Under the pieces are notes generated by a model. The model saw only the letters and a program-made list of their open reading frames with translations. It was not told where the DNA came from and made no database searches. Made by a program: the position numbers and the translations under genes. This document shows, piece after piece, positions 33,454-45,362 of a stretch of 64,000 nucleotides of DNA (its first letter is position 1; each line of letters opens with the position of its first letter). The DNA comes from Paulownia fortunei. Lineage: Eukaryota > Streptophyta > Magnoliopsida > Lamiales > Paulowniaceae. The DNA lies in assembly GCA_019321725.1 (NCBI GenBank), contig CM033118.1, forward strand, positions 6,846,071 through 6,910,070. Direction: 5' to 3'.

Positions 33454-34809
33454 AAACCTCTAATCTACAAAAATTAAATCATTGCAGTACAATAAATATA
33501 TGTGTTATATACATAAACTCTTTTATGTTTTAAAAATCGACAATCTCACGTCAATAATTTTGAGAAATTATGATTTGCCTTTACACATGTTTAGAGCCAG
33601 TTTCATGTAAAAATTAATAGACCTTACATGTTAAAAAGAAGAATGGCTTTTACAATATTTCTCAATAAAATAAAATGGTAAATCTAATAGTTAAAAAATT
33701 AATAAATAATTTGTATTAAACATAAAATAGAACACATTTAACATAACTTAAGATTACATTCTATATATATATATACATGTAATGGATCTAAGTTCTTTAC
33801 TTTCAGTGTGATGGTATTCTCATCATTTATGGTAATCATATATTTAAATTCCAACATCATTCAAAAAATAATATGTCGCAAAATGAAATTTCAGTATCAT
33901 AGAATAATCTACATAATTAACTTAAATAAAAATGTAGTGTGATGCCTACCAAAATTACATGTACCAAGAAATTCCAAATCAACATAACTAATCTTCAATC
34001 GCCCAAGACACTACGAAACAGGGGTTAGGGGAGCTGAGGGTTGCCTAGCGAAAATCCACTGATACTTAAGTTAATAAATTCTTAAAAAGGATAACGGAAA
34101 GAAAAGAATGATAGAATATAAAATATGTAATAATACATATATCTCAAGAACCATAAAGACTTTATATAATAGTCAAGATAGCAAGGTAATTGAATAAGAG
34201 AAAGATTTTGCTTCCTTTCTTGGATAAACATCAAAATGCAAACCATCAATTAATTAAGTAGTTTATTTAAGGTAGGATTTTATTTGTTTATCCAATACCT
34301 AGTAGTGTCATTATAGGACTCTAGTCAAATGTCCAGGGTTTTCGGGCAATAATTCTACTTAGACAATAATTCTAATATTAATATCTGATATTAATATTAC
34401 GAGCCCATGTGAATATAGTCACTCAAGTTCAAATCTACTAGAGACCCAACAGTTAATTTCATTGATAATGTTGTGGTCCAAATCCCTTTTTTCTATTTTT
34501 TAGAAAACTAACATTGTATTATTTATTCTGATAACATTAGTAATTTTTATTATTTATTTTTAAGTAATAAAATTATCAATTTAAATATATTAAGTAAAAC
34601 ATAAGTTATATATCATGGTAGGATGCAATTTTTCACAGTTTGAGAATATCTTAAACTATGACTGACCATAATCTATAGTCTTTTATTTTTTAAGTTCAAG
34701 AGCAACTTATCAACTCTAACTCCTGAATTTTGTTGTTGTTTCAATTGAGTTTATTGATGAGGATGGTCTCATATAAGTATTGATATCCACACGTAGAATA
34801 TACATAGGA
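33454..34809. other. AT-rich DNA, no gene seen
   Basis: Unassigned sequence between T1 and the copia element. It has a TATATATATA stretch near 33765 and no coding, RNA or terminal-repeat signal that I can support. It should be the original continuation of 3546-4364. Confidence 0.5.
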
Positions 34810-34814
34810 CTATA

Positions 34815-35235
34815 TGGCGAAAATTAAACACAATACACATGAACTAAGTTCAAGAGAACTTACCAAAATTCAGATCCTTTTTACCATGGTTGAATCACTT
34901 GTGTTCTTTATCGTTTGTGGCTCACTTTTGTCCAAATCCGATCATATATGGAAGGAGTTTTGATCCACAATACGAATGCTTCCTCTAGTAGTGTTTTTAT
35001 CTTCACTTTTTTTTATCACAATAGCCCTCTTTTTCTTTAGTTTTTTTTTCTTACGTTATTTTTACATAGAGAGTTTTTTGTATGTTGTCAAAATAGTGAG
35101 AAGCTTAGGGGGAAGTCCTCTTTAGGTTAGATGGGGTAGTTTCTAAAAAACCACTCCCACCAAGTTTAGTTTGAAACACTAGTGTTGGGTCAATCCCACA
35201 TGGGTGACCCATTTGCCCATTTATTATTTCTTACA
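34815..35235 (-). repeat. Copia 3' LTR
   Basis: Plus-strand TGGCGAAAATTAAACAC to ATTATTTCTTACA. Aligns along its length with 41097-41512, including ACCATGGTTGAATCA, GCTTCCTCTAGTAGT and CCAAGTTTAGTTTGAAACAC. Confidence 0.9.
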
Positions 35236-35250
35236 TCTCTCACTTGCACA
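35236..35250 (-). promoter_or_regulatory. Copia polypurine tract
   Basis: Minus-strand GTGCAAGTGAGAGA directly before the 3' LTR start TGTAAGAAATAAT, in the usual copia position. Confidence 0.65.
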
Positions 35251-36360
35251 TGAGGGTTGGACTTTCATCTATTGTGATCGTAAATATACCCCATAAATTT
35301 TAATACAAGCAAATGGATCATGTGGCCAGCGAGCATTAACAAGCGCTTAATGTTATATACCATTTAAGGATATATAACAACTCAATTTCTCAAAACACAA
35401 GGACATAATATCTCTCTATACCCCAGAACTCTTTACTACACCAATCAAATTATCTCTAATCCCTCATATAATATAAGAGCATACTTGATCTCAATGACAT
35501 ATCATGTATTCACAATTATGTCCCAAACATCTGAGTTTGACATAATTGTCTGGCCAGTAAATACACATTAGGTGTTAGCCATAAATAGTCTTCATTTCCT
35601 ACTAGGATCTCTCAACTTCAAATATAGCTGCTTTCCTAGACGTGTCCTACATTATCGAATCATCCATGGTTATTGGGAGCATGCTAAAGTAGAAACACTA
35701 CATTAAAGTTTTGAGAAAAAGTTGAAAGTTATAAGGGTATACAATCAAGTTATACAAACCTCTGGGTCTCACACAATGAGGAAGTAGGGATCTTTTCACT
35801 CATTACCCAATGGTCACTTAGGCACACATGGTATGAAATGCATGCTATGGTGCTTCCTTCCTTCTTGTAAGTATATGTCATCTTTTCAAAAATAATGCAC
35901 CATACAGATCTTGGTCCAACTGTACCCCAACACTTAACTTGAGTTTTCTTCTCTTTTGTCCTCAACAAATTACTGATACCAAGAAAACTCACATCTAGCC
36001 ATAAGAAAGTTTAATGGATAGTGGGAATCCATTTCAATTACCCAAATTTTTAAGAGTATTCTCAACTTGATCATATATCAATGCGACATCTTTTTTATGA
36101 TTTTATACACAATAAAATCATAAATATCTTATCTCTGCATGCAAGTCAACATCAAAGGTGATTGCTCGTCTAAGAGAGTCAATCTCCACTTGTCCGACAT
36201 ACTTAGACATTGCATGTATATCATTAAAAATATGTACACATATATAATATTTCAATGTCTTAAATTTATGGGCTTGACTCTGTGAACATTCTAAAGTTTA
36301 AAGAGATTGTATTCTATGTAATCCTAGAGATTTGATATGGCCCACAAATACATCTCCAGG
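35251..36360 (-). other. Copia 3' non-coding part
   Basis: 1.1 kb between RNase H and the 3' LTR. No conserved motif was found. Minus ORF 35750-35992 is short and not recognised. Confidence 0.45.
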
Positions 36361-39300
36361 TTGAGGCTAAGTGGATAGCTACTATGAAATGCGTAGACAT
36401 AGTTATTTCTTTGTAATGATATCTCTCACAAAATTATAGCATGTGTTTAGTTTTAATGCATTGGGATTTTTAGTACTGTAAGCAATAGTTGACTGATTAT
36501 CTCAAGATATTATCAAAGCTCCCATATAATTGCTTACAACTCCTAAATGCTATAGAACCTCTTAACCAAACACATCATACTTCAGATATGTATGCCACAA
36601 GTTATCCTCAAATTGTGCACAATGTTACACATATTTACTTCTTGCTCGTCCAAGAGCTAGCATATTTGCCAAACAAGAAAGCAAACTCAGAGTGGATTTA
36701 CACTTATCCAAATCACCTCCTTAATCAACATATGTGTATTCTCTCAATCACAAAGAAAACTTTCCTTCATACCAAAAGGAAACCATCTGCAGTTTTCATA
36801 AAGTATCCAAACATTCTCATCGTTATTATCCAATGCCACTCATTAGAATTGGATTGATACTTTTTGATCCAGGGCATAATAAATATTTGGAGCAAGTATA
36901 GGTTACAATGCAGATCAAGCTCCAAACAACAATCATTGAGATATAGTGGTATTGACACTACTCTTTGGAGTCTTTGAACACTTTTTAAGGTTGAAACTTC
37001 ATAATATAGGAGTATTTATGAGCTTAAAACTCTCCATTATAAATCGTTCTAAAATTCTACAATTATGACTCTTAGCATAAATTAAGATGTTTTTTGAACG
37101 ATTTGCATGGATTTTAACACAAAGTACTGAGCTTTACTCATCATGTCCTCTAACTCATAAGCTAAAGAATAACCATATCTCAATGGCTTATACAAACTCC
37201 TTATCTTCCTAATTAATATGATATCTTCAATAAAGAGATAGAATCACAAATCTCATAATAGACTTTTTCACAAGAGAATAATGGTTTTCATTCTATGATG
37301 AAAATGTTTTCATCTCATGTACGATCATCTCAAAAACTGCATTAGGTCATGAAGATTTTAAGTTCACAAATTTTATCTTTTTGACCTTGTATTATGGAAT
37401 CATTCAAGTATTCAATATGGATTTCTTTACATAATTCTCTATGGACTAATTCTCCATTTGAGAATACAGTCTTTAGTCTATTTGATGCAATTTTAAATAT
37501 TAGATATCCATAATAACCATGAAACTAGTATAGAGGCATATATCATAATTAGTGAAAAGGTTTGTCTTCAATAACCTTTTTAACCACTAGGTGACTTCAT
37601 ACCTATCAGCCTTTGGTTATATTTTGATAATATATTAGTTTTCAATAGCCTTGTTCCCAAGTTTAACCAAAATTTCAAAGTTGGTTTGATTTTGTAAAAC
37701 AGAACCTTTGTTGTTGTGCTAAAAGTTGTAGCTTATAGCTACTCTGCAATTCAAATCTTTAAATAGTATAATATCCCGAATGCCACATTTGTTTGAGGTT
37801 TTTCCATAAGAGCAATTATTCTCACACAAGCTAACAATCGCCTCCTCAACAACTTTTATGAAATGGAAAATATCAATCATGAAGGTTTTTCTAATATAGA
37901 TGTAGAATCGAGTTAACCAAAAGATCTTTCCCAAAGAAAATCAACAAGTTAACTTCTGTTTTCATAGATCTCGTTACATCAAAATAATTTTCTATCCCTT
38001 CTCTTGAAAACATCATTTATGCAAGCATGTTATGAATAGTTAATTACCTTGTAACTCTTGATCCATTACATATATCATCTAAATAAAGAAAAAATCATTC
38101 ACGTCTTATATCTAGTCTCAAAATTATATCAATTTGATTCCCTCCCATATCCTAAAACACTCTACTATTTCAAATTATGATATATCAAATAGATATGATC
38201 AAGGCAAGTGAATATGTTATAATTGCAATGAAGTATGAGACTCCATGCCTCTATAACCTTCATATTAATCTGATCATAAAAATCTATAAGAATTTTAGCA
38301 AATAAAGGTTGACTCTATTGCCTTTTGAATGGTTCTAATGTGAACTTATAGCACAAGCTAACAATCAACTATAAAAGAAAAACTCAATAAGTTTTCTCTT
38401 ACCAGTTTGTCTCTTATCTATTGTGACCTAATCAAACACTCAAAGTGCATACTTTGATGCTTACATTACTTAGAGGACATATATTGATTATAACAGAATA
38501 ATCAATGCAGTATGCAAATATACATTGGTCACAATTCATAACCATAAACCATTCAAAATGTTTAGTTCCTCAATAAGTATCTTTTAGTAGATACTAACCA
38601 AGTCACAACACAAATTCAAGCAAAATAAATAATCTTAGAAGAATAATTTCAAAAATCGAATTCTACAAATTCTTGTACATTGGATACTTTGTAGAATAAT
38701 AACATCACTATTTTGTAATCCAAACATGCAAGTGCCAATCATTTTTGCATTTGATTTCAATTTAATTCTACATATATCTATTTTGTACCAAAGTGAACTT
38801 GACAAAATTTCACAAATGCCTCTCAATATCCAATTACTAAAAATCTATAATCCACATAGGATAAGATTTAGTAACATAGAGCTTCATGTGTAAATAGCAC
38901 TTATAGAAACGTCATTAAGTGCTGTCTTTTTAACTCAGTGCATAATAAACCAACAATATAGCTAATATAGCACTTTTAACCCTATACCACTTCACTTCAT
39001 TCAATAGTTAGGTTTGTTCTTCTTAGATTCATTTCCAATCTCTTTTCTATTCTTGCCTTTGTTCTTATCTTAGTTATATTAAAAACTCGAAGCCTTCTTA
39101 ACAACTAGACTCAGCCATAAGGTATAAGCCATTAGCCTAGAAGCAACTAGCCACTTATCCAATAACTTAATATGGCAAACATCATCCAAGAAAGTCTTTT
39201 CACATTGAGTAAATCATATTTGACTTTCAGATGTTCTCTATTATTAGAAAGAGAATATTAAATTTGAACTTACTACTCATCAGCAAAGACGTTAACTAGC
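36361..39300 (-). pseudogene. Copia polyprotein remnant (RNase H, RT, upstream parts)
   Basis: On the minus strand, RNase H lies at about 36390-36560 (DNQSTIAYSTKNPNALKLNT then FVRDIITKK) and the preceding ANMLALGRA/SSWTSKK block at 36640. RT C-terminal sequence lies at 37060-37200 (DKEFV, AIEIWLFFSL, then GVKIHANRS in a shifted frame). Farther right (37700-38900) the frames are too broken to assign confidently, although integrase should lie there. A basic KGKNRKE stretch near 39050 may be gag tail. No product is possible. Confidence 0.75.
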
Positions 39301-41081
39301 TGACTATAAAATTTAAAATAATTTAATATCACCCTTAAATGCAATGTCTTTAATCCACAGAGTGTTTGTTGTCAAACTATTGTCAGCTATTTAATGTCTT
39401 AATTCCCAATTGTACCTATATGTATTTCTCTTAGGTACATCCATAGATCAATAGTTCAATAGTATGATTCTCTCATTCGCATATGAGACCATCAATCATA
39501 TAGTTTACCCAAATAACATAAGTAGCATACTCTCTTTTCCACTTTTAGTAAACCTGTTGATGTTTTCTCTGCAGAGTAGTATGATCTACACTAAATCTTA
39601 CGTAACTTGGTTGATACTCTCTAGAGCATTTAACTCAGTTATAAGTATACCAAATCTATTGGCACTTAGTGGCACAACTATTACCAATAAATACGTTTTT
39701 ATAAATAAATACACATCTATTTTGGTTGTCATGGTCATCAATTCTGGAGATATCACAAATTTGTCCATTTATACATTTGATTTTATACTTAGCAAATTAA
39801 AATTTATGATAATTCGCCGTAATGCACAGGTTCGAAAGGTCACATAGTTCCCAATCATCATCTGTATCAAAATGTTCATTATCATAAATTTAATTTCATA
39901 GTACAAAATCTTATAAATTCTAGATGAGAATTACTAAAATTTTACCAACCTTAGAACTCCCACTTAAATGCATAATCTAAAATGCATGATACATGCAAGA
40001 ACATATGTTGCTATTCGCATAAAGAGATAAACATGTACCATCATATTGAGTGCATAAAACTTAAAATAAATATGCATTCTCATTAATTTCAACATAATCA
40101 TGCATTCATAAATTTCAAGTGTCATGGAATGCATAATTGCATGGTACAAATTAAACATGTTATTTTATGTCAATAAACATGTTAAGAGATAATCGATTAT
40201 CACCTTTAAGTGTCCCAAAACTCCCACTAAGTAGCCAATATCTCAAAATAATTTTCTAGAATTTACAGAAAAAATTTAAGAAATTTTCTCTCTTAAATTT
40301 TTTTTTTCTATATTTTTCACCAAATTCTACTATATATAATTCGGGAATAATATTTTTGTCAACTAAAAAATTAATTTTAATTTACAAAAAAATAGAAAAT
40401 CATATTTTGAGTACAATGGTATTTTTCTAGCTAAAAGGCCACCGAAAAAAATATACACACGCCCAAACGCATCGAAGAGGGACGTCTAGCTAGACTGCTG
40501 TGTAAACAGCAGCCCACTCACCAGTGGCTACATGCGTAGTTTTCTCATATTTTTCAGCAACATTTTATTGGCTAGTCCCGTATTTTTTGATTTCTTAAAT
40601 CCAATGGTGATGTCCGTTTTCAATTTGGAGCATCGTATCATGGTGTGCGCACTACACACTCCGATGCCGAGAGTGAGATTAAGCAAAAAATACTATTCAT
40701 CATCTCCTTCATTTTTTTAGACTTTTTCAAAAATTCTTAAATTCGACTAAAACTTTGAAGGGTCATATCTCATTTATTTTAAGGTCGATTTTCCCATGTA
40801 ATATATGGTTGGAAAACCCTTGACGAGTGGAATCTAATAATATAAATTTCATGCAACAAAAACTATTCTTCATAGATAGAAAATAGAATTTTCAGTCGAC
40901 CTGGGGCATAAAATATCTCATAATGTACAAAATATATTGTCATGAAACTTCGTAGATCACATCTACCATGTATAAACATGCTTATGTCAAAAAATCACTA
41001 CTTATCATTAAACATACAATGACTTGCCAGCATTTTAATACATTAAATAGAGTCAAATAACATCATAAATTCAACCATATA
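39301..41081 (-). other. Copia gag region and leader, not resolvable
   Basis: The interval where gag and the 5' leader should lie. No gag motif can be named. The plus-strand ORF 39464-39847 is a shadow. A small perfect hairpin (CTGCTGT-GTAA-ACAGCAG) lies at 40495-40512 in the leader. Confidence 0.4.
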
Positions 41082-41095
41082 TGGCTCTGATACCA
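41082..41095 (-). promoter_or_regulatory. Copia primer binding site (initiator Met-tRNA)
   Basis: Minus-strand TGGTATCAGAGCCA, one base after the LTR end. This is the canonical plant copia primer site. Confidence 0.9.
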
Positions 41096-41096
41096 T

Positions 41097-41512
41097 TGAC
41101 GGAAATTAAACACAATACACATAAGATAAGATCAAGAAAACTTACTAAAATTCAAACCTTTTTTGCCATGGTTGAATCATCTATGTTCTTTGTCGTTTGT
41201 AGCTCACATTCATCCAAACCCGATTACATACAGAAAGGGTTTTGATACACAATCCAAACGCTTCCTCTAGTAGTATTTTTATCTTCACTCTTTTATTACA
41301 ATAGCCCTTTTTTTCTTTAGTTTTTCTTTCTTTATTTTTATATAGAATTTTTTTTTGTTGTCAAAGTAGTGAGAAGATTAAGGAAAAGTTCTCTTTTACG
41401 TTGGTTTTGGGGTGGTTTCCAAAAAAAACCATTCATACCAAGTTTAGTTTGAAACACTTGGGTTAGGTCAGCCCTTGTGGATGACCCGTTTATCCATTTA
41501 TTATTTCTTACA
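41097..41512 (-). repeat. Copia 5' LTR
   Basis: Plus-strand TGACGGAAATTAAACAC to ATTATTTCTTACA; direct repeat of 34815-35235. Confidence 0.9.
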
Positions 41513-41517
41513 TTATG

Positions 41518-43139
41518 CTTACAAAGTAAACAATACAATAAATTTTCATCATAACATGAAAAACTTAAAACTAATAAATAAGATAAATCTAGAGAAGAAA
41601 TATATCATATTAAAAAAAAAAGATCCAAGCGTGATGTTGATTGTTTAGATGGTTATAGTTGAAATATGAAACAATTAAATAGATTACAAGGGTAATTAAA
41701 TCATTTTTTCTGATTTAGTCGAAAAAATAATTTAAACCATACAACCTTTAAATATTTCTCAAAATGTTGTCTTGTTGATATGGACTCGAAACCTTTATCT
41801 GCTATATATACCTTAACTTAATCAAATAATTAAGGTGATATGCTAATGATTCTAAATCATAATCCACAATTTTATTGCAAATAATTGCATTCCACATATA
41901 ACATAAATGACTTCACTTTTTTAGCAAAGATTCACTTATCCGGTGATTAGTCGGATGCAACCACACCCAACTTTCTATCAAAATATTTAGCAATTTGTTA
42001 CTTAAGCAAGCAATATATCCAAATTAGCATCATGCAACAACATAAAAGTCTATAAAATCAAAGGAATGTACTATTGTGTTGGAATGTGGGGTATCCATAT
42101 TATATTTGTTTTAGTGTTATTATCAATTTTACTTGTTAATCAGATTCAATTATTATAACAATTAGACAGTTTGTTGCAACAAATAAAAGATAGTAAAGTA
42201 AATGATACACATTATTTTTTACATGCTTTAAGTACAAATGTATTCTATATGCATGAGGCCACCACCTGCACTGAATACTTCACTAATTCAGATTTACAGT
42301 TATAATAATAAGACTCATTCAAAATGTAAAGAATCTCTCTTTACAAATGACGTCATTCTTGAACAAATCAATTACTGAAATTTCAGCAAGATCCTCTTGA
42401 CTTTTAAGTTTGCATTGTTGAATTCCCTTCAATACTGAAATCCCTTTAGATGGTAAACTGATCTTCTCCCAAAAATCTTCAAAATTCTTCTCCCAAAGAA
42501 TTGCGTCTATCTCTCGAAAGGCTCTCTTATCTTGAAGAGTGAATAAAAACTAGATTAATCTTAAAACTTTAAGTCGTGTATGTCTTCTCACAAAAGGCAT
42601 GTACTTCTTATAGTTCCTTAAGGTTTTTATGCATTATCAATTAAACTCGAATCTTCACTTTAAAAGTATCTAGTTACATTTTATAGATAATACAATATAT
42701 TGTTAAGATCATTTCCTTATCAGTAAAAGATCTTAACTTATCTTATAAATAAAATCTCTAAATCTTTTCATGAATGCAATCCAATAGAAACTGCACAAGA
42801 TAAACAAGAAAATTAATTCATATAAGGTAACTCAATTAAAATAATTAAATCTTGTGTAAGATAACAAGTTGTCAATCAATGCCAACTAATCAAATCATAA
42901 TTAATTATGATCTCATCATAATCAATTACAATTCTATCAATCCACATTGAAAGTTTAGTGTCAATGAAAGAATTTCCAAGCTTTAAAAGGTGTGTCCTTT
43001 AATGTGAATGTGCATCTCACATTAGATAAATGAAGTAAGTTTGACTTGCATATATAAAATTTCAATTCAAGAGCAGAGTAAAAAAAGTAGCTCTTCTTGT
43101 GATACACTCTAGTGGACCTAGTAGATTTTTAGTTAGCTT
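41518..43139. other. AT-rich DNA, no gene seen
   Basis: 1.6 kb with no recognised coding motif, RNA gene or matching repeat in the window. Small ORFs are short and unremarkable. Confidence 0.45.
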
Positions 43140-43570
43140 TAGCTAGCTAAAGGAGCCCGCACCTGCATGCGCGCGCACGTCGCAAATGTGGCATTAGACA
43201 CTTTAGAGTTGCACTTTGCACTTGTCGGGGTAGCTCAATGTTGCAGTGACGTGGCAGGTTCATCGCCCACATGGTGTGACACCGTGTGGTTGAGTGCCGA
43301 GTGGACATGATCGTGCACGTAGGTGCTGATGAGGTGTGATCAAAGGGCTGTCGTTGGTCCTCAACATTGATGGAACATGGGTAAGTGCACACACCTGTCT
43401 GGTTGGCAGAGGTGCATGATAAGGTAGTGGACTTTCATATAGGGATGCAACCTGAACTACTGGATCGCAGTCAGATATCACAAGATTGGATCTAATGGTT
43501 CAAATTGATTCAATCTAATAGACGTGGCAAATCATGAAGAGACATCCAAAATTCTATAAATAGGGACCCT
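43140..43570 (+). promoter_or_regulatory. GC-rich promoter-like segment, possibly an orphan LTR
   Basis: A GC-richer patch (43140-43440) full of ACGTGG, GTGCACG and GACGTGGC words is followed by TGGATCTAATGGTTCAAATT and CTATAAATAGGGACCCTC (TATA box about 43554-43562), then a pyrimidine-rich TTTTCTTCACACC. This arrangement is common in U3 regions of plant LTRs. No second copy or coding region is in the window, so it could also be a decayed host promoter. Confidence 0.35.
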
Positions 43571-43914
43571 CCCATTCTATTTTCTTCACACCAATCAATT
43601 CGAATATTTAATTAATTTTCTCTTTCTCCCTTCTGCTAAATAATTTTGATTATTTTAATATTCTTTCAATTATTCTTTAAATAAAAATATAATATAGTTT
43701 TGATTCGAAGATTAGTATAGTGCTTTAGTAATCTAGTGATGAAGTGTTGTATCAAGATAGACATTCACAATCCAGTAGTACCGAGTAGGGGGCAAAATCT
43801 ATTTTAAAAAGATTAGCTTTAAGTTTAACTCACTCGAACTGAAATTTCATATATAAATCTAAGTCTCCTTTCGACATACAACTAACATACTGTACAACTT
43901 AAGAAATATCAAAC

Positions 43915-43953
<39 letters not shown>
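43915..43953. repeat. Compound CA/TA microsatellite
   Basis: About eleven CA units followed directly by about eight TA units. Confidence 0.95.
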
Positions 43954-44032
43954 TATATCAAAGCTTAAGTTTCATATATTATCCCATCAAACAAAGTCTG
44001 AAAGCCATATATATATACAGTATAGTCATACT

Positions 44033-44245
44033 AAAGTATGTTTTGAAATTCTGGTGCTTTTGGGGCTCCTTGGGAGCATTGAAGTAAACAGTACATGCCT
44101 AAATCAAGCGGTTGGGCGAAGGCCCTAGTGTTGAAATCCGAGCCGGACATAGACAGTTCCAACCCACCCAACTCCACCTTCTGCTGGATTATGACCAGTG
44201 GTCGCAGCCCTTCGTATGGCATCGCCTCCCTGTCTGTAACCAGGT
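44033..44245 (-). other. GC-rich island, possible gene exon or organelle-derived fragment
   Basis: About 210 bp are much richer in G and C than the flanks. One minus-strand frame gives a 63-residue ORF (44031-44222, MPYEGLRPLVIIQQKVELGG..); another gives GGDAIRRAATTGHNPAEGG then VGWVGTVYVRLG and stops near 44120. On the minus strand it is preceded by CCTGGTTACAG, which resembles a splice acceptor. I do not recognise the protein in any frame. Confidence 0.35.
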
Positions 44246-44789
44246 TTATTTAATACCAAGAGCAGCATTGAGGAAAACTAAATATTGCCTAATTTCTCTA
44301 ATTTTTGTTCGACTAGTGCGTCAATTTTACACTAACAACAAACTACTTATACCGGAATTAGATAAATTTTAATTTACTAGGTGTTGATTTCTACTCTCCA
44401 ACTTTTTTTACTTTTTACCATCCATATGCACTTCATGCTCGAGTTCTCCTCACTCGCTAAATATATAGTTGGATTTCATAATTTTATTTATTTAATTTTC
44501 TTTATTTTAACAAGTATAAAAAATCTAGTTAGTTTATATACAAATTTTTGCACCTATAACCTATACAAATAATAGAGAAAATACTGTTGTCTTTATACAT
44601 ATTTTAAAACCAATGTAAAATATTTCAAGTTTGAGTCAATATGCAGATAGTGAGATTACACTTGCGGAATAATACTTCAACTTGATCAATTTTTTAAAAT
44701 ATTTTATTCTATCTCAAGTATTATTTGGGAATAAAAATTCTATGTTTTAATTACATGCCGGTATGCATTTCATAGTAGTTGGACTCCTA
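44246..44789. other. AT-rich DNA, no gene seen
   Basis: No feature recognised between the GC-rich island and element T2. Confidence 0.4.
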
Positions 44790-45106
44790 TCTAAAAAGTT
44801 GTTTATATGTTGGGTAGTTGTTTGTATGTAGGGTTCCTGACTACTACACGAAAAAAAGTTAAGGATGTCGAAGTTATTCTAATGAAAAACTTTTAATGCT
44901 TAAGTCAATATTTGCCCAGAGAAACAATACTGAATTCACAAAGCAGTATTAATGCAAGTGAATAAATATACCTTTAAAATAAAATAAAACGGAGGAGATA
45001 TTTATAGGTGTTACCTATGGGACTTGGGCCCTTTAGGTTGAGCCTTTTCTATTTATTGGGCTCAAGTTAATATTTGTGGTTTTAGCTGCAATATGCCCAT
45101 TATACA
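44790..45106 (-). repeat. T2 3' LTR
   Basis: Shares AATGCTTAAGTCA, GAAACAATACTGAATT, the GGGACTTGGGCC region and the terminal GCCCATTATACA with the T1 LTR (4510-4740). Confidence 0.65.
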
Positions 45107-45362
45107 GCTCCTAACTCTCGAGTAGGCTACGGAAGTGTAGGCTAGCCAGGAGTTGAATATTGAGTAACTCAAGGTTACTTATTTTTCAAGAGATATATTA
45201 GAATATTACTTTTCTCTAGGCAAGGGCATTTTACAGACTCCTTGTTTTGAAATCATGGGCTCCCAAGGTATGTTTCTTTCTCATAACTTTTCTTTCTTAA
45301 GCTCATAATTCTCTTTATATATGCCCTCTCTTTCTATTTTACTTTTACTTCTGGATCAATCA
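45107..45362. other. T2 spacer
   Basis: Polypurine tract (minus strand) next to the LTR, then non-coding sequence corresponding to 4741-4989 of T1. Confidence 0.45.

Larger units (their letters stand above)
34815..41512 (-). mobile_element. Ty1/copia retrotransposon (complete but dead)
   Basis: Two direct repeats, 34815-35235 (421 bp) and 41097-41512 (416 bp), flank 5.86 kb. Next to the right repeat the minus strand reads TGGTATCAGAGCCA, the initiator-Met-tRNA primer site typical of copia. Next to the left repeat is the purine-rich CAAGTGAGAGA. The polyprotein is on the minus strand and heavily broken. The flanks CTATA (34810-34814) and TTATG (41513-41517) agree at three of five bases, with both differences transitions, so a decayed target duplication is possible but unproven. 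Confidence 0.9.

Noticed and set aside
36489..36857. 122-codon plus-strand ORF
   Set aside because: The opposite strand of the same bases encodes copia RNase H motifs, so this is a shadow.
39464..39847. 127-codon plus-strand ORF
   Set aside because: It lies in the copia interior on the non-coding strand and has no recognisable motif.
43147..43481. Two overlapping minus-strand ORFs in the GC-rich patch
   Set aside because: GC-rich DNA lacks stops by composition; the translations show no domain and the plus strand looks like promoter sequence.
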